Shown here: one piece after another, positions 1-5,462 of the stretch
Layout: each line of letters starts with the position of its first letter
How positions within the stretch are numbered: the first letter of the stretch is position 1
From: Solirubrobacterales bacterium
Lineage (GTDB): Bacteria; Actinomycetota; Thermoleophilia; Solirubrobacterales; Solirubrobacteraceae
Direction: 5' to 3'
DNA: 7,734 nucleotides
NCBI GenBank assembly: GCA_013695395.1
Contig: JACDAP010000376.1
Coordinates: forward strand, 1 to 7,734
Program-made: the position numbers and the translations under genes
The notes under the pieces: model-generated
Told to the model about the DNA's origin: nothing
What the model saw: only the letters and a program-made list of their open reading frames with translations
Databases searched by the model: none

Positions 1-185
1 TTGCCATCGCATTCACCGACAACGATGAACTCGCGGAGATTGGCGCGGTGTTCCTGCGCATCGGTGTCCGCGCTTCGCATGAGGGCATGGACGATTGGCG
101 GCTCCGCAAGGCCGCGCAGTGGTCAGGCTTGTGGCACGCGATGGTTGATCGGGTGATGTTGCGTGAGCAGAAGGAGTGGAAATGA
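1..185 (+). CDS. Hypothetical protein, 3' end only
   Basis: An open frame enters from the left edge (first full codon at base 3) and stops at TGA 183-185, giving 60 visible residues. The tail is rich in Trp and in charged residues, with segments such as DDWRLRKAAQWSGLW and LREQKEWK, and looks like a soluble helical C-terminus. The start codon lies outside the window. The stop overlaps the next gene's start in an ATGA junction at 182-185, as at most junctions of this operon, which supports it being real coding sequence. I do not recognise the family. It is probably a small early-region phage protein. Confidence 0.6.
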   Translation, partial: AIAFTDNDELAEIGAVFLRIGVRASHEGMDDWRLRKAAQWSGLWHAMVDRVMLREQKEWK

Positions 186-352
186 TCTGCCGCGTAACTC
201 TATGTCTAAACGGCACGCGGAGTCATTCAACGATAGTCGCGGCAGACACCATCGCCGCGCTATTGCAAGCGCTGCAAACGGTTCCTGACGGTGTAGGCGT
301 CAAGGCGATCGTCAGGGTCGTCAGTCCGTCGATGCACCTCGTAAAGCAATGA
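182..352 (+). CDS. Small hypothetical phage protein (56 aa)
   Basis: The frame starts at ATG 182, which overlaps the upstream stop (ATGA), and ends at TGA 350-352, itself overlapping the next ATG at 349. The 56-residue product has a beta-alpha-beta look: a strand near the N-terminus (CRVTLCLNG), a hydrophobic helix (TIAALLQALQTVP), then a second strand (GVKAIVRVVSP). There is no signal peptide, membrane segment or zinc motif. It is too compact to assign a function. Overlaps with both neighbours mean its translation is probably coupled to theirs. The family is not recognised. Confidence 0.6.
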   Translation: MICRVTLCLNGTRSHSTIVAADTIAALLQALQTVPDGVGVKAIVRVVSPSMHLVKQ

Positions 353-522
353 AGCAAACCCGGGGCAGCGCCCGCGGCGCAGAAGAGCAGTTTGCATCCA
401 AGCCCGCACCGCGCATGCCACGAACACCCGAGCCCGCGCCGACTTCCCGGCAGTGGTTGTTCACCGTTATCGCGCTACTGGTGATTGTGAGCGTGCTGTT
501 TTGGTATGTCGCTTTGAGATAA
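349..522 (+). CDS. Single-pass membrane miniprotein (57 aa)
   Basis: The frame runs from ATG 349 (ATGA overlap with the preceding gene) to TAA 520-522. The first 36 or so residues are Pro-, Arg- and Ala-rich and look unstructured. The last 20 form one strongly hydrophobic segment (WLFTVIALLVIVSVLFW) ending in YVALR. This is a tail-anchored layout, with the basic N-terminal part predicted to be in the cytoplasm. A lone TM at the end of a tiny phage protein fits holin-like, superinfection-exclusion or anchoring roles, but nothing here separates these. It sits far from the lysis genes and on the other strand, so a lysis role is less likely. The family is not recognised. Confidence 0.6.
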   Translation: MKQTRGSARGAEEQFASKPAPRMPRTPEPAPTSRQWLFTVIALLVIVSVLFWYVALR

Positions 523-533
523 CCGGAGGGGAT

Positions 534-797
534 ATGTGGAAATTAGAACCGCTCGTGCAGATTGACCTGGCACCGATAGAAGCCGACGCCGAGCTTGTCG
601 AGCGCAACCAGCAACGCGCGAAACGGCTGCGAGAAGGTATGGGCCCGAACTGGATCGGCCATCCGGTGCACGCAGCGAAGCGCAAAGATCACGCTGGGGA
701 CGATGTGCGAACAACCATTGCGAGAGCACGAGCAATGCTCGAGGCAACGCGGCAGCATGCGAACAACGTGCATCGGTTGAAGCGCGAGGCGGCATGA
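534..797 (+). CDS. Small hypothetical protein (87 aa)
   Basis: I chose ATG 534 because a strong ribosome-binding site (GGAGGGG, 525-531) sits directly before it. The frame is open further upstream to 453, but that extension only repeats the region coding the previous membrane protein. The 87-residue product is highly charged and mostly helical, with ELVERNQQRAKRLREG in the middle and a C-terminal helix rich in Arg, Ala and His (RTTIARARAMLEATRQ). There are no Cys motifs or membrane segments. The stop overlaps the next ATG at 794. The basic helices could bind nucleic acid, but that is only a guess. Confidence 0.65.
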   Translation: MWKLEPLVQIDLAPIEADAELVERNQQRAKRLREGMGPNWIGHPVHAAKRKDHAGDDVRTTIARARAMLEATRQHANNVHRLKREAA

Positions 798-1036
798 ACC
801 GCCGCAACCTATTCGGACTCTTCGCAGCGTTGCCGGTCAGCATGTTCGCGCCGAAGGTTGCAGCTAAGACGTGGGCAGGGCTTGATCTATCGGGGCCAGC
901 GCCCTTTATTTATTGGCCGGCTGGCGTATTCATTAGCGGCACAGACTTAGTTCAGCGCGATGGGCTGGCCTATCTGCATCGAGGTGTACGCGTGAAGCCG
1001 GTGCGCAAGAGTTCACACGCGATGCTGATCGGGTAA
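794..1036 (+). CDS. Small secreted-type protein with twin-arginine-like signal (80 aa)
   Basis: The frame starts at ATG 794 in an ATGA overlap with the preceding gene and stops at TAA 1034-1036. The N-terminus carries Arg3-Arg4 followed by a moderately hydrophobic stretch (NLFGLFAALPVSMFAP) and a possible signal-peptidase site near VAA, residues 22-24. This resembles a Tat or short Sec signal peptide, though the RR context (N-R-R-N-L-F) only partly matches the Tat consensus. The remaining 55 or so residues are small and beta-rich with several aromatic residues. No lipobox Cys is present. Phage genomes often carry such short predicted periplasmic proteins, but I cannot assign a function. Confidence 0.6.
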   Translation: MNRRNLFGLFAALPVSMFAPKVAAKTWAGLDLSGPAPFIYWPAGVFISGTDLVQRDGLAYLHRGVRVKPVRKSSHAMLIG

Positions 1037-1040
1037 TGCC

Positions 1041-1775
1041 GTGACCGTGAATAACGCTCCAACTTATCGAGTGCATCCGGTGTGCGCGATGTTCCCGGTT
1101 CTTGGTGATCGAGATCGTTCGTTCATCGAATTGGCAGGCAGCGTAGAGATTCACGGTCTCATCGATCCAATCGTTATTGATCACGAAGGGCGAATCCTTG
1201 ACGGCAGACATCGCTTGCGCGCCTGCGCAATGGCGGGCATTCCTCCTCAGTTCGTTAATTTCTCTGACCTTAATTTCCAGGGCACCGAGGGCGACTTCGC
1301 TTTTGCGCGCAACCTCTGCAGGCGTGATCTAACAGATGATCAGCGCGCTGCTCTAGTCGTGGAGTACGACGAATACACCAGAACCAAAGACAGCCAATGG
1401 AAGCGCGAAATGACCAAGGAAAAACCACGAGAGCCTACGGGTAGTTTTCAACCCACAGGCAAAAAGCCCGTTCGTCAGAGAGAAAAATTACAGAAGACGG
1501 CAAACGTGAGCCAACACAAAGCGCGGCAGGCAATGGACGTTGCCAAGCACGCGCCGGAGCTGCTGCCGGCTGTCAAGGCTGGCGAGAAGAAACTGAAGGA
1601 AGCGCACAAAACAGCGGTCGCGCGCAAGCCCAGGACGGCTAAGCCCAGGCAGTTTGATTTTGAAGGCTTCGTCGATCGAGTCGATGCCGGCCTGAAAAAA
1701 CTGTTTGCTAAATGCCCTGCGGAGTGGCATCCAAAACTAAAACAGCGAGTTGTATCGCTGGTCAACGACCTATGA
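1041..1775 (+). CDS. ParB/Spo0J-type N-terminal domain protein
   Basis: The protein has 244 residues from GTG 1041; GTG 1047 is an alternative and neither has a clear Shine-Dalgarno. Residues 38-62 hold the ParB-type signature: HGLIDPIVID, then DGRHRLRA at 54-61, the counterpart of the ParB motif that binds CTP/phosphate. The following segment (ARNLCRRDLTDDQRAALV, about 90-107) and the later part (KARQAMDVAKHAPELLPAV) are typical of the helical DNA-binding region of short phage and plasmid ParB-like proteins. The last 60 residues are Lys-rich. Family members act in DNA partition, transcriptional regulation or as nucleases; which applies here cannot be told. There is no ParA partner, so classical partition is unlikely. 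The stop overlaps the start of the GHKL ATPase (ATGA), suggesting a joint function. Confidence 0.8.
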   Translation: MTVNNAPTYRVHPVCAMFPVLGDRDRSFIELAGSVEIHGLIDPIVIDHEGRILDGRHRLRACAMAGIPPQFVNFSDLNFQGTEGDFAFARNLCRRDLTDDQRAALVVEYDEYTRTKDSQWKREMTKEKPREPTGSFQPTGKKPVRQREKLQKTANVSQHKARQAMDVAKHAPELLPAVKAGEKKLKEAHKTAVARKPRTAKPRQFDFEGFVDRVDAGLKKLFAKCPAEWHPKLKQRVVSLVNDL

Positions 1776-3235
1776 AAACCAATCCGATTATTTTTCATGC
1801 GAGCTTCATCGCGTCGATTAGAGCAAGCATGCGACTCAATGTCGCAAGCGCTCTAGCGGAACACATCGACAACAGCATGGACGCTGGGGCTGATTTGATC
1901 CAGATCACTTTTAGCGAAGAGCGCAATCGCATTGTCATTAGCGATAACGGAGTTGGATGCGGTGACTTGAGCCGATTCGCAGAATTCGGTTCGACACAAG
2001 AGGATGCGTCTCGTACTGCGAGAGTTGGACGATATGGAGTGGGTGGAAAACAAGCGTCCGCGATGTTGTGCGACGAGGAGCGCGTTGTTACCTTTCACAG
2101 CGGCTGGCGACGCGAAGCTCGCATCCCTTGGGGTGACATGAGCGGCGCCCAAGGTATGAGTTGGCAGGAACTAGATCCAAAGAGAGCCGAAGGTACGGGA
2201 ACGACGATTGAGTTGCGCGGCATTCTCAAGCAGTCAGCGTTCGCATCCGCAGGATTGCGTAAGTGTCGAGAGCTTTGGCAGCAGATTTACCTGCCTGCCT
2301 TGGAGCGCGGGTTGATGATGACGATCAATGACAGCCCGCTTGAGCCCGCACCGCGCCCAGCATTGATCGAGCAGCGAACACTGGAGGGTACGTTTGAAGG
2401 AAAGCCCTATCGCGCTGTTGTTGGAGTAATGGAGAACTCCAGCAATCAGACTTGGGATGCTGGGTGGTACGTCAGCTGCGCCGGTCGCTTGATGAATGAT
2501 CGCGCATTGCTCGATGGAACAGACGATTGGCCGGGGGCCCAGATATGGGGCTATTTTGAATTGTTGGAGGAGTCGCGCTCTCCGAAATGGCGTCTCGACA
2601 CCCATAAGCTGGACTTTGCCGAACGCGAAGATTTTTTCGCCGCCATCATTCCGCAACTCACCGACCTCTTAGATATTGCTTACGACAGAGGACAGTCGGT
2701 CGAGACCGGCATACTGGAAGATGAAGGCTCAGAGGCCATCGCCGCTAGCCTGAACGGCGAAGCGAAAATACGTGAGCGTCGCAATCCACGAACCACCAAA
2801 TCTGGGACCGTGATTTCTATCGAGACCGAAAGGAAGCGAACAAAAGCGGAAAAGGTCGATCCGAAACACTCCGGCTCGGTTGATGAATCCTCCTCAGTAA
2901 AGACCTGGCAGTTTCAGTTCAAGCACTTAGGCGTTGACGCTGAGATATGCAGACCTGCCATCACACGTAAGGCTGGCTGGATTCAATTCAATCTTGACAA
3001 CCCCTTTGTTCTTGATCATCAGAAGCGCATCGACACTCTGATTGCCCTTGCGGCCCCGGCAATTTGGGCAACAGCTAATGACAAGCAACGCGCCGATCTT
3101 TGGGCGCGTGTGATGCCACAAACAGAGTTTGAGATGGAGCAGCAAAACACAGAGCGCACCGCGTTGAGGTGGGTTGGAACCGTGTTGGCAAGATTCAGCC
3201 AATACGCCGCACAGAAAAAGCGAAGGGTGGCCTAG
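1772..3235 (+). CDS. GHKL-superfamily ATPase (MutL/Hsp90/MORC-like)
   Basis: I start it at ATG 1772, overlapping the ParB-like stop, which gives 487 residues; the longer open frame back to 1712 lies inside the upstream gene. The Bergerat ATP-binding fold is complete. The N box is EHIDNSMDAGA (30-40, with E30 as the likely catalytic base and N34 for Mg). G1 is DNGVG (58-62). G2 is GRYGVGGK (86-93). G3 is GTGTT (141-145). The G2 form with GxGGK resembles MutL, topoisomerase VI-B and MORC ATPases rather than histidine kinases, and no kinase His box is seen. A middle beta-rich domain follows, then a charged linker (about 345-390) and a C-terminal region without a recognised motif. Such enzymes act as ATP-driven dimerising clamps on DNA or protein. 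Coupling to the ParB-like gene suggests a DNA-bound complex; the phage role is unknown. Confidence 0.85.
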   Translation: MKTNPIIFHASFIASIRASMRLNVASALAEHIDNSMDAGADLIQITFSEERNRIVISDNGVGCGDLSRFAEFGSTQEDASRTARVGRYGVGGKQASAMLCDEERVVTFHSGWRREARIPWGDMSGAQGMSWQELDPKRAEGTGTTIELRGILKQSAFASAGLRKCRELWQQIYLPALERGLMMTINDSPLEPAPRPALIEQRTLEGTFEGKPYRAVVGVMENSSNQTWDAGWYVSCAGRLMNDRALLDGTDDWPGAQIWGYFELLEESRSPKWRLDTHKLDFAEREDFFAAIIPQLTDLLDIAYDRGQSVETGILEDEGSEAIAASLNGEAKIRERRNPRTTKSGTVISIETERKRTKAEKVDPKHSGSVDESSSVKTWQFQFKHLGVDAEICRPAITRKAGWIQFNLDNPFVLDHQKRIDTLIALAAPAIWATANDKQRADLWARVMPQTEFEMEQQNTERTALRWVGTVLARFSQYAAQKKRRVA

Positions 3236-3430
3236 ATGAAAGCGAACAACCGCATTTATTTGGTAACTGGCGGCGACAAGCCGCGCCTGGTGCAAGCCTC
3301 ATCGCAAGCGCAAGCCATCGGCCACTGCGTGCGCGGCCAGTTCAAGGCGAGCGTTGCGAGTCAGCGCGAGATTGTGGACTTCATGATCACGTTTGATCCG
3401 TCTGAAGTTGAGAACGCGAGCGCTGAATGA
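3236..3430 (+). CDS. Small conserved-looking phage protein (64 aa)
   Basis: ATG 3236 directly follows the TAG of the ATPase gene, with AAGGG (3222-3226) as ribosome-binding site. The 64-residue product starts NRIYLVTGGDKPRLVQASS and continues with a helix (QAQAIGHCVRGQF), a strand and a second short helix, ending acidic. The layout of a short beta hairpin followed by an Ala/Gln-rich helix resembles small proteins I associate with recombination regions of phages of Pseudomonas and Burkholderia type, but I cannot name the family. It lies between the GHKL ATPase and the annealing protein, and its stop overlaps the next ATG (3427). It is probably an accessory to DNA metabolism, by position only. 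Confidence 0.65.
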   Translation: MKANNRIYLVTGGDKPRLVQASSQAQAIGHCVRGQFKASVASQREIVDFMITFDPSEVENASAE

Positions 3431-4059
3431 CAGAATTACCAAACCTAGCCGGCGTCGCTACGCAATCGCTGGTGGAAACACTTGGCGGCGGTAGCTTCAA
3501 AGCAAGCTACATCAACTGGGCGCGCACCGTGCAGCTGCTACGCGAACACGCGCCGGGTTGGCTACCGGAGTTAGTGCGCACGGGAGATGGCGGGCTATTG
3601 CATCGAGCACCGGTAGGCGCGTACCTGTTGATTCGATTCAAGCACGCCGACGGCACCGTCACAACGGAAGTGCCGCAGGCCATTATGGACACCAAAAACA
3701 ATTCGGTTCCGCTGGACAAGATTACCGCGCGCGATGTCACCGACACGCACCGCCGAGGCGTCTGTATGGCCGCTGCATTTACGTTCGGTCTGGCCTATGA
3801 ATTGTGGGCCAAGATGCCACTGGAAACCGGCTTCGCGGGAGAAGACAAGCCGCCGCAGGAAGGCGCCGTCCAATCCTCCGAAGTCGAGCCGCCCGCGGGA
3901 TATGAAAGCTGGAAAGCCAACATGACTGCCGTATCGCAAGAAGGAATCATGCGACTCCAGGATGCGTGGAAGGAATCCTCAAACGCCTTACGCGACCATG
4001 CCGTTAAACACGATCTAACCTGGTGGAACGGATGCAAAGAAAAGGCGAATGCCAAGTAG
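3427..4059 (+). CDS. Single-strand DNA annealing protein, DUF1071/Sak3-like
   Basis: The protein has 210 residues from ATG 3427 (ATGA overlap). The N-terminal third has FKASYINWARTVQLLREHAP (24-43), matching the YLxWA motif at the start of DUF1071 (Sak3-type) annealing proteins. The core ends with a block around 84-128: AIMDTKNNSVPLDKITARDV, then THRRGVCMAAAFTFGLAYELW. In this family, MDxxNK-like and R..CxxxAxxxFGLG.xLW elements occupy the same places. The C-terminal 75 residues are variable and end in a Trp-rich basic tail. These proteins bind ssDNA and anneal complementary strands in phage recombination. The next gene encodes a YqaJ exonuclease, which gives the classic exonuclease-plus-annealer pair and strengthens the call. 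An ERF or RecT member is a less likely alternative. Confidence 0.68.
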   Translation: MTELPNLAGVATQSLVETLGGGSFKASYINWARTVQLLREHAPGWLPELVRTGDGGLLHRAPVGAYLLIRFKHADGTVTTEVPQAIMDTKNNSVPLDKITARDVTDTHRRGVCMAAAFTFGLAYELWAKMPLETGFAGEDKPPQEGAVQSSEVEPPAGYESWKANMTAVSQEGIMRLQDAWKESSNALRDHAVKHDLTWWNGCKEKANAK

Positions 4060-4615
4060 CTATTTGGGCGCCTCCCAATTTGCCGGCGCCATTGGCATCA
4101 GTCCCTACGGTTCGCGCGCTGAACTGTGGCGCCTGATGACTCGCCGCAAGACATTCGACGGAAACGTCTACACCCAGCACGGCAATGACAGCGAGCCGCT
4201 CGCCGTGGCCGCATACGAAGCACATACCGGCGAGATCGTGACCGATCAGCAGCGCTGGTATTCGCTTGAATATTTAGGCGCGCACATCGACGGACGAGTC
4301 GGTGATCGCACGACTGAGTTCAAGTGCCCTTTCAATCGAATGTACGAGGACGTGCCGGTCTACAACATGTGCCAGCTACAGGGACAAATGCATCTCGCTG
4401 GAGTGCCGCATTGTCATTTCGTCGCATGGAGATTTGACGAACTAACCAGAACCGAATCGCTCCGGATATGGCATGTGGATTACAGCGAGGAGTATTGGCT
4501 GTGGATGCGCCCGATGCTGGATGAGTTCTGGCAGATGGTGCAGACCGACACCGAGCCGCCGCGCATGACGCGCAAGCCGATCCCGCTGGACGTTGAGCGG
4601 CAGAGAATCGCATGA
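4049..4615 (+). CDS. YqaJ-type viral recombinase/exonuclease
   Basis: The protein has 188 residues from ATG 4049, overlapping the annealing-protein gene by 11 bases. It shows the full PD-(D/E)XK layout of lambda-exonuclease/YqaJ enzymes. The N-terminal motif is YLGASQFAGAIGISPYGSRAELW (5-27, shown here in shortened sense: GIS-PYGS-ELW). Next come a GNDSEPLAVAAYEAHTG helix (45-61), D81 in HIDGRVGD, the E90-x-K92 pair in EFKCP, and a Gln-rich motif QLQGQ (109-113). D81, E90 and K92 should bind metal and cleave DNA 5' to 3', producing single-stranded tails for the annealing protein. At 188 residues it is at the short end of the family but contains all core motifs. A further 70 residues after QLQGQ form Trp-rich helices. 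Confidence 0.88.
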   Translation: MPSSYLGASQFAGAIGISPYGSRAELWRLMTRRKTFDGNVYTQHGNDSEPLAVAAYEAHTGEIVTDQQRWYSLEYLGAHIDGRVGDRTTEFKCPFNRMYEDVPVYNMCQLQGQMHLAGVPHCHFVAWRFDELTRTESLRIWHVDYSEEYWLWMRPMLDEFWQMVQTDTEPPRMTRKPIPLDVERQRIA

Positions 4616-4947
4616 TTGATGATGCCGCCCTGTTCCGCGCGCTTGAATGGCTCAAGGACAACGCCAAGCCAGCGGCGGAGGCGAGGGCCGAGCGGCTATT
4701 CATCGAGGAACAGTTGCCGCACCTACGAGCCAGGATCGCCGTCGAATGTATGGCCGCGGGCGATTCCGCGGCTGCGGCGGACATGAAGGCGAAGGCGTCA
4801 GACGCTTACAAGATAGCGCTCGATGGCTTGCGAGCGGCAGTGGAGAAGGATGAGTACATGAGATTCCAGCGGACGCGGGCCGACGCGATCATTGAGATAT
4901 GGCGCAGCCTCTCCGCGAATCAGCGGTCGATTGCGAAGGCTGTATGA
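4612..4947 (+). CDS. Small helical protein in recombination operon (111 aa)
   Basis: The frame runs from ATG 4612, overlapping the YqaJ stop (ATGA), to TGA 4945-4947. The 111 residues are almost wholly helical and Ala-rich: an N-terminal helix (DDAALFRALEWLKDN), then AEARAERLFIEEQLPHLRA, a central Ala-rich region, and a C-terminal helix with KDEYMRFQRTRADAIIEIWR. There is no Cys pair, P-loop or DNA-binding motif that I recognise. Small helical proteins commonly sit beside phage exonuclease/annealase pairs. The YMRFQRTRADAIIEIWR segment probably packs as a coiled coil. A role in recombination is inferred from position only. Confidence 0.7.
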   Translation: MIDDAALFRALEWLKDNAKPAAEARAERLFIEEQLPHLRARIAVECMAAGDSAAAADMKAKASDAYKIALDGLRAAVEKDEYMRFQRTRADAIIEIWRSLSANQRSIAKAV

Positions 4948-4994
4948 CAGACGCCGTAGCGAGTCCGGCGCTACCGGACAAACCAAGGAGATAA
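4944..4994 (+). other. Possible 16-codon leader ORF before the double-glycine genes
   Basis: An ATG at 4944 overlaps the TGA of the preceding gene (ATGA) and opens a frame of 16 codons (MTDAVASPALPDKPRR) that ends at TAA 4992-4994, three bases before the ATG at 4998. It runs through the hairpin at 4963-4979 and the ribosome-binding site of the next gene. The layout would let ribosomes pass from the recombination operon to the first double-glycine gene. It may equally be chance, since ATGA occurs readily and the peptide has no family feature. Confidence 0.2.
4963..4979 (+). promoter_or_regulatory. Perfect hairpin just before the double-glycine peptide genes
   Basis: GTCCGG and CCGGAC form a perfect 6-bp stem with a 5-base loop (CGCTA). 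It ends six bases before the AAGGAG ribosome-binding site (4985-4990) of the gene at 4998. No T-run follows, so it is not a standard Rho-independent terminator. It could mark an mRNA processing site, weaken read-through, or protect a 5' end. It lies in the longest untranslated gap of this part of the operon. Confidence 0.35.
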
Positions 4995-4997
4995 AAA

Positions 4998-5168
4998 ATG
5001 GAAGAAGAACAGTTACGCAAATTGCTGGAAGCCAAGCGGATCGCTCATAACCGCCTGAGCATTTCGTCCGAGGCAGTCACGATTGCCGTGGTCGATGCCC
5101 TGAACGATGCCGAGCTGGACAAGGTGGGCGGTGGAGTCACCATCATGCTCGAAGGAGGAAAACCATGA
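4998..5168 (+). CDS. Double-glycine leader peptide 1 (56 aa)
   Basis: ATG 4998 is preceded by a strong AAGGAG (4985-4990) at 7 bases; the stop is TGA 5166-5168. The 56 residues consist of a helical, charged N-terminal part and the segment LNDAELDKVGGG (35-46). With cleavage after Gly46 this fits the bacteriocin-type leader consensus: L-12 (35), E-8 (39), L-7 (40), V-4 (43), Gly at -3 to -1. The remaining core VTIMLEGGKP is only 10 residues, has no Cys and is much shorter than a typical class II bacteriocin. C39-peptidase ABC exporters cut such leaders after GG and export the core. No exporter or modifying enzyme is seen here. The stop overlaps the start of peptide gene 2, so the two are translated together. 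The leader call rests on the motif shared by all three genes; the function is unknown. Confidence 0.75.
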   Translation: MEEEQLRKLLEAKRIAHNRLSISSEAVTIAVVDALNDAELDKVGGGVTIMLEGGKP

Positions 5169-5263
5169 CCGAACTCATTGCATTGACGGACGAAGAATTG
5201 AACCAAGTGGGCGGCGGAGCAAGTGAGTTTGACCCCACCTGCCCAACCGTGATGGTCGAATAG
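5165..5263 (+). CDS. Double-glycine leader peptide 2 (32 aa)
   Basis: ATG 5165 overlaps the previous stop (ATGA) and has a near-ideal AAGGAGG (5152-5158) at 6 bases. The whole product is 32 residues: an 18-residue leader MTELIALTDEELNQVGGG and a 14-residue core with one Cys (ASEFDPTCPTVMVE). Relative to Gly18, it has L-12 (7), E-8 (11), L-7 (12), V-4 (15) and Gly at -3 to -1, all canonical double-glycine leader positions. LTDEELNQV is very close to textbook bacteriocin leader sequence. The leader is the minimal length for C39-peptidase recognition, so almost nothing but leader and core is present. The core has a Cys-Pro step also found in peptide 3. One Cys allows dimerisation or a modification but no internal disulfide. 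It is too short for most gene callers. Confidence 0.78.
   Translation: MTELIALTDEELNQVGGGASEFDPTCPTVMVE
5204..5217 (+). repeat. 14-bp direct repeat, copy 1, in the double-glycine motif
   Basis: CAAGTGGGCGGCGG encodes the Q-V-G-G-G part of peptide 2 and recurs exactly at 5400-5413 in peptide 3. The matching stretch in peptide 1 (from 5121) is AAGGTGGGCGGTGG, with a few changes. Neighbouring codons differ more, so the motif is the best conserved part. Either shared descent by duplication or selection on the motif would explain it. Confidence 0.6.
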
Positions 5264-5273
5264 GAGGGACAGC

Positions 5274-5462
5274 ATGAAGCGCACATATCTTGAAAACAGA
5301 TTGATCGGCTTGTTGGGCTTGCAGATCGAAGCCCCAAGCGAGGCGAGCACGGCGGCTGCAAAGGAATTGCTAACGCAGCTTTCGCGTCCGCAGCTCGATC
5401 AAGTGGGCGGCGGTGGCCAGCCATTAGGTGGCGACTGCCCGTCGCAGGACGGCACGGGTTAG
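5274..5462 (+). CDS. Double-glycine leader peptide 3 (62 aa)
   Basis: ATG 5274 follows GGAGGG (5263-5268) at 5 bases, 10 bases after the peptide 2 stop; the stop is TAG 5460-5462. The N-terminal 30 residues form a hydrophobic then Ala-rich helix (RLIGLLGLQIEAP), followed by LLTQLSRPQLDQVGGG (32-47). With cleavage after Gly47 it has L-12 (36), Q-8 in place of E (40), L-7 (41), V-4 (44) and Gly at -3 to -1. The predicted core GQPLGGDCPSQDGTG is 15 residues, Gly/Pro-rich, acidic, with a single Cys followed by Pro as in peptide 2. The core contains a second GG (52-53), so cleavage there is an alternative. Its DNA shares a 14-base exact match with peptide 2 across the motif. It ends overlapping the opposite-strand gene by 4 bases. 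Confidence 0.72.
   Translation: MKRTYLENRLIGLLGLQIEAPSEASTAAAKELLTQLSRPQLDQVGGGGQPLGGDCPSQDGTG
5400..5413 (+). repeat. 14-bp direct repeat, copy 2, in the double-glycine motif
   Basis: This is the second exact copy of CAAGTGGGCGGCGG, in the same reading frame as the first (Q-V-G-G-G), followed by one more Gly codon. It lies 196 bases after copy 1. Confidence 0.6.

Noticed and set aside
453..533. Upstream extension of the 534-797 gene
   Set aside because: It overlaps the membrane miniprotein in another frame, and a strong GGAGGGG lies directly before ATG 534.
4751..4772. CCGCGG inverted repeat inside the 4612-4947 gene
   Set aside because: It lies within coding sequence in a GC-rich, Ala-rich stretch, with no sign of regulatory use.
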